NCBI RefSeq assembly: GCF_003627955.1
Contig: NZ_RBWS01000025.1
Span: 54,846-118,845 of the forward strand
Direction: 5' to 3'
From: Sphingobacterium puteale
Lineage (GTDB): Bacteria; Bacteroidota; Bacteroidia; Sphingobacteriales; Sphingobacteriaceae
DNA: 64,000 bases
Under the pieces are notes generated by a model. The model was not told where the DNA came from, did no database searches, and saw nothing but the letters and a program-made list of their open reading frames with translations. The position numbers were made by a program, and so were the translations under genes. This document shows positions 62,387-64,000 of the stretch, piece by piece (positions within the stretch are counted from its first letter, which is position 1; every line of letters starts with the position of its first letter).

Positions 62387-62430
62387 AATAATTGAAATAG
62401 GAGCGCAAGAGCGAACTTATTTCAATTATT
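62387..62430. terminator. Hairpin after lepB
   Basis: Perfect 13-bp stem AATAATTGAAATA / TATTTCAATTATT with an 18-base loop. There is no clean T-run on the plus strand, but an A-run precedes it. Likely a transcript end of lepB or a bidirectional terminator. The remaining spacer to 62836 is AT-rich and looks like a SusC-type promoter region; no other gene is seen. Confidence 0.6.
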
Positions 62431-62836
62431 TATGAATGACATCTAAAAAAGTAAAGAAGCGTCTTGTACTGAAACCCTTAAAATCATCTGCAGGAGCCTG
62501 CCCCCTCTTCATAACGAACAGCACATACCAGCCTCCGCGATCATTCACCCCTGTGCTTAAGCTGGTCTTTTTAGGAAAAATAGCCAACTATTTTTAAGAA
62601 TATTTCTTGTTTTTATACCGTATTAGCATTGTATCCGATTTCCCATTATATGTTTTGTGGGCCAGTGACTTAGGATTAATGATACTTGGTATTTAAGTGT
62701 ATTGCGGTTGATTGTAAACACCTAATTTATAGTGTTTTGTGTTTTATATTTGTTGTTTTTTTGATCTGATCGAACTAATTTAGCATCCATAAATAACCCA
62801 ACTAACAATTATTTGAACGCTAAATTTCCAGAAATT

Positions 62837-62938
62837 ATGGCCAAAAAATTAACGCTCTTGATTTCAAGTGTATTTACCTGTACCTATATGGCAACCGCAC
62901 AAAATCGGACGCTCAGTGGTACGATGGTATGGACTTAA
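62837..62938 (+). pseudogene. Severed 5' end of a SusC-type TonB-linked transporter gene
   Basis: ATG at 62837 and the start of a normal signal peptide: M-A-K-K-L-T-L-L-I-S-S, cut near T-A-Q-N. Then R-T-L-S-G-T, the typical first residues of a SusC regulatory domain (x-x-x-G-T-V). After G-T-M-V-W-T the frame stops (TAA at 62936-62938) and the following DNA is the rRNA flank. The about 1000 residues that should follow are absent. Upstream sequence resembles a normal promoter/leader. A real rearrangement at the rRNA operon, or a contig join, could produce this. Confidence 0.6.
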
Positions 62939-63700
62939 GGCAGACTCACCGCGGATATAGCACAGACGGATAGCAAAACTGTCCCAGCTAAGGCACACCT
63001 GGGGTCTTAGGTCTTTTCTCCGTGCGGGAGGTGGGCTTGGAAATAAGATGTATTTGCCTTTGGAAATATCAGCTCTGGTATTTTTTAGTGATAAGTCCAA
63101 CATTAAAATAGCGATAGTTTATGATTAGGTTAGGTTTAGTTTAGGTATTGATTAGATTTTTTCTAAACTAAACCTAAACTAATACCTAAACTAAACCTAA
63201 ACAAACCCTAACTAAACCACGGATTTTTGCTCACCTTGATTACCCGCTTTTGCATTGTCTTTCTGCGGTCGCGGCTGTTTGTTTCAGGTAGGGGGGGATG
63301 CCTGCCCGTGATTCGGTCTCCCCGGTCCGGTCTCTCGGAGCCGGTTTCCGCCTCTTTTCCGCTGGGGACCGGGACATAGCCGTCTCGCAAGCCCTCAGTC
63401 GGGGCATCAGGATACTGTAGATAACGGTAACCCATGCCCAAGTTTGTTTTGCACTTCATGTCCTTTCTCCAGTGCTCCGTTCAAGGATGCGAGTGACCGA
63501 CCTGGGATTTCACGGCGTTCTGTATCCTCTTCCAGTCCTCTGGTCGCCGCCCCTGCCCCTGTTGCATCCCAGAAGCTGCCGCAGATCCGCGGATAACCGT
63601 CCATTTTTGCATCCCGGAGCCCCCAGGATCCTGTTTCACAAAAAGAATCTTGCACCGTTCCAGCCAGTTAGCGGCAAAACAAAAGAAATAAGAACGAAAA
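62939..63700. other. GC-rich rRNA-operon upstream flank
   Basis: The base composition rises sharply compared with the rest of the window, most clearly from 63230 to 63660. Short minus-strand frames here (62864-63103, 63208-63459, 63407-63655) have charged, proline-rich or low-complexity composition without signal peptide or motif, and two overlap each other; I treat them as spurious. A noncoding rRNA leader flank, repeated at other rRNA operons, is the most likely explanation. Confidence 0.5.
63125..63218. repeat. TTTAGG/CCTAAA-type repeat block with long inverted repeat
   Basis: A 20-bp perfect inverted repeat TTAGGTTTAGTTTAGGTATT (63130-63149) with 63181-63200; inside and after it the 17-base unit CTAAACTAAACCTAAAC occurs twice (63163-63179 and 63186-63202), and CCCTAA continues to the right. 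The block resembles degenerate telomere-type (TTTAGGG) repeats, unusual in a bacterial chromosome; slippage or a hairpin/cruciform are more likely sources. It lies about 500 bases ahead of the rRNA promoters. Confidence 0.85.
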
Positions 63701-63702
63701 GC

Positions 63703-63734
63703 TTGGAAGTTTGCCCGAAAACTCCCTATCTTTG
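63703..63734 (+). promoter_or_regulatory. rRNA promoter P1
   Basis: TTGG (63703-63706), 20 bases, TATCTTTG (63727-63734), a perfect Bacteroidota -7 box. It shares the blocks TTGGAAGTT and CCGAAAA with P2 150 bases downstream. Confidence 0.8.
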
Positions 63735-63855
63735 CACCACTCCGCAAGGGAGGGACGGTTACCGCGAGAGCAGGTATCCATGAAAAAAGAAGGGTTTAAT
63801 GAGAATTAAACGCGGAAATCGAAAAAAAGGAAAAGAAAAAAAATCAAAAAGTTTT

Positions 63856-63885
63856 TTGGAAGTTCCGAAAAGATTTCTACCTTTG
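63856..63885 (+). promoter_or_regulatory. rRNA promoter P2
   Basis: TTGG (63856-63859), 18 bases, TACCTTTG (63878-63885). The T-run before it and the shared TTGGAAGTT/CCGAAAA blocks with P1 suggest a duplicated rRNA promoter. Confidence 0.85.
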
Positions 63886-64000
63886 CAGTCCCAACGGAAA
63901 CGGAGGGAAACAAAAAAAGATAAAGAGGGGCTGGTGCCCATCGGAATATAGCGGATACGGAAGTTGAAGCGAGAGAAGTTCTTTAAGAAAACACAATCAT
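63886..64000 (+). other. rRNA operon leader; 16S rRNA expected just past the window
   Basis: Transcribed leader after P2. It ends in AGTTCTTTAAGAAAACACAA, which has a BoxA-like core (TTCTTTAA) as found ahead of 16S rRNA. No part of the 16S gene proper is visible in the window. Confidence 0.65.

Noticed and set aside
62864..63103. Minus-strand 79-aa frame at the SusC/rRNA-flank junction
   Set aside because: It spans the break between two unrelated sequences, is proline- and arginine-rich and has no motif.
63125..63218. CRISPR array or true telomere
   Set aside because: Repeats are degenerate and contiguous without unique spacers, and the block is internal to a chromosome-like region.
63208..63747. 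Several overlapping 80-100 aa frames in the GC-rich flank
   Set aside because: They overlap one another in different frames and have no motif or signal; long frames are expected by chance in GC-rich noncoding DNA.
1..64000. tRNA genes, riboswitches and insertion sequences
   Set aside because: I saw no sequence I could support as any of these. A dedicated covariance-model search could still find some.

Overview
The window looks like a chromosomal segment of a member of the Bacteroidota, most likely Sphingobacteriaceae and plausibly Sphingobacterium. Supporting signs are SusC/SusD-type TonB systems, GldL/GldM, DUF4249 and DUF4625 proteins, Bacteroidota-type promoters (TTTG, about 19-22 bases, then TAnnTTTG), weak Shine-Dalgarno sequences, and an rRNA-type leader with tandem Bacteroidota promoters at the right edge. 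No tRNA, CRISPR array, prophage or complete insertion sequence was recognised. The first 183 bases hold the start of an HTH protein gene that runs off the window.

Layout. 0.4-6.4 kb: SusC/SusD nutrient-uptake operon with a lipoprotein. 6.6-9.0 kb: gldL-gldM, the motor of the type IX secretion system, without gldK or gldN beside it. 9.4-11.6 kb: MscS-type channel and a membrane-anchored EEP-family protein. 11.6-14.7 kb: TonB receptor with a DUF4249 lipoprotein. 15.0-18.2 kb: acyltransferase, membrane-anchored C1 peptidase and outer-membrane protein. 18.4-22.5 kb: tyrosine recombinase, a 204-bp putatively invertible promoter element, a 56-aa peptide, a lone receiver domain, an AraC regulator and a pilin-module-like secreted protein. 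22.8-28.9 kb: two mirror-image cassettes, each a short 'AAGS' peptide followed by a large fimbrillin-like lipoprotein, then a second AraC regulator. 29.2-36.1 kb: polysaccharide genes (CpsB-type phosphatase, CapD-like dehydratase, dTDP-L-rhamnose genes rfbBCDA). 36.6-42.8 kb: a candidate chaperone-usher-like surface-fibre locus with a LuxR-type regulator, a 944-aa barrel protein, a three-module pilin, a chaperone and a pilin. 43-49 kb: acyltransferase, then a GntR/YtrA-type ABC transporter operon with an S41 peptidase. 49.5-54.6 kb: amidohydrolase, AraC regulator, two-component system and PepSY-like protein. 54.6-59.1 kb: TonB receptor with two histidine-rich DUF4625 lipoproteins, probably for metal uptake. 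59.2-62.4 kb: lipoprotein, unknown exported protein and signal peptidase I. 62.8-64 kb: the severed start of a SusC-like gene, a GC-rich flank with a TTTAGG-like inverted repeat, and two rRNA promoters; 16S rRNA would start just beyond the window.

How the genes may work together. Most of the window encodes the cell surface: receptors, lipoproteins, fibres and polysaccharide. The most interesting proposal is that the recombinase at 18.4-19.7 kb flips the adjacent element. The promoter in it now points at the recombinase; after inversion it would point at the peptide-receiver-AraC operon, giving a phase-variable regulator of surface functions. The short peptide of that operon belongs to the same family as the two peptides heading the lipoprotein cassettes at 25-26 kb. 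The fibre locus at 36.6-42.8 kb is a second candidate for an under-described system. Both proposals are inferences from sequence layout.
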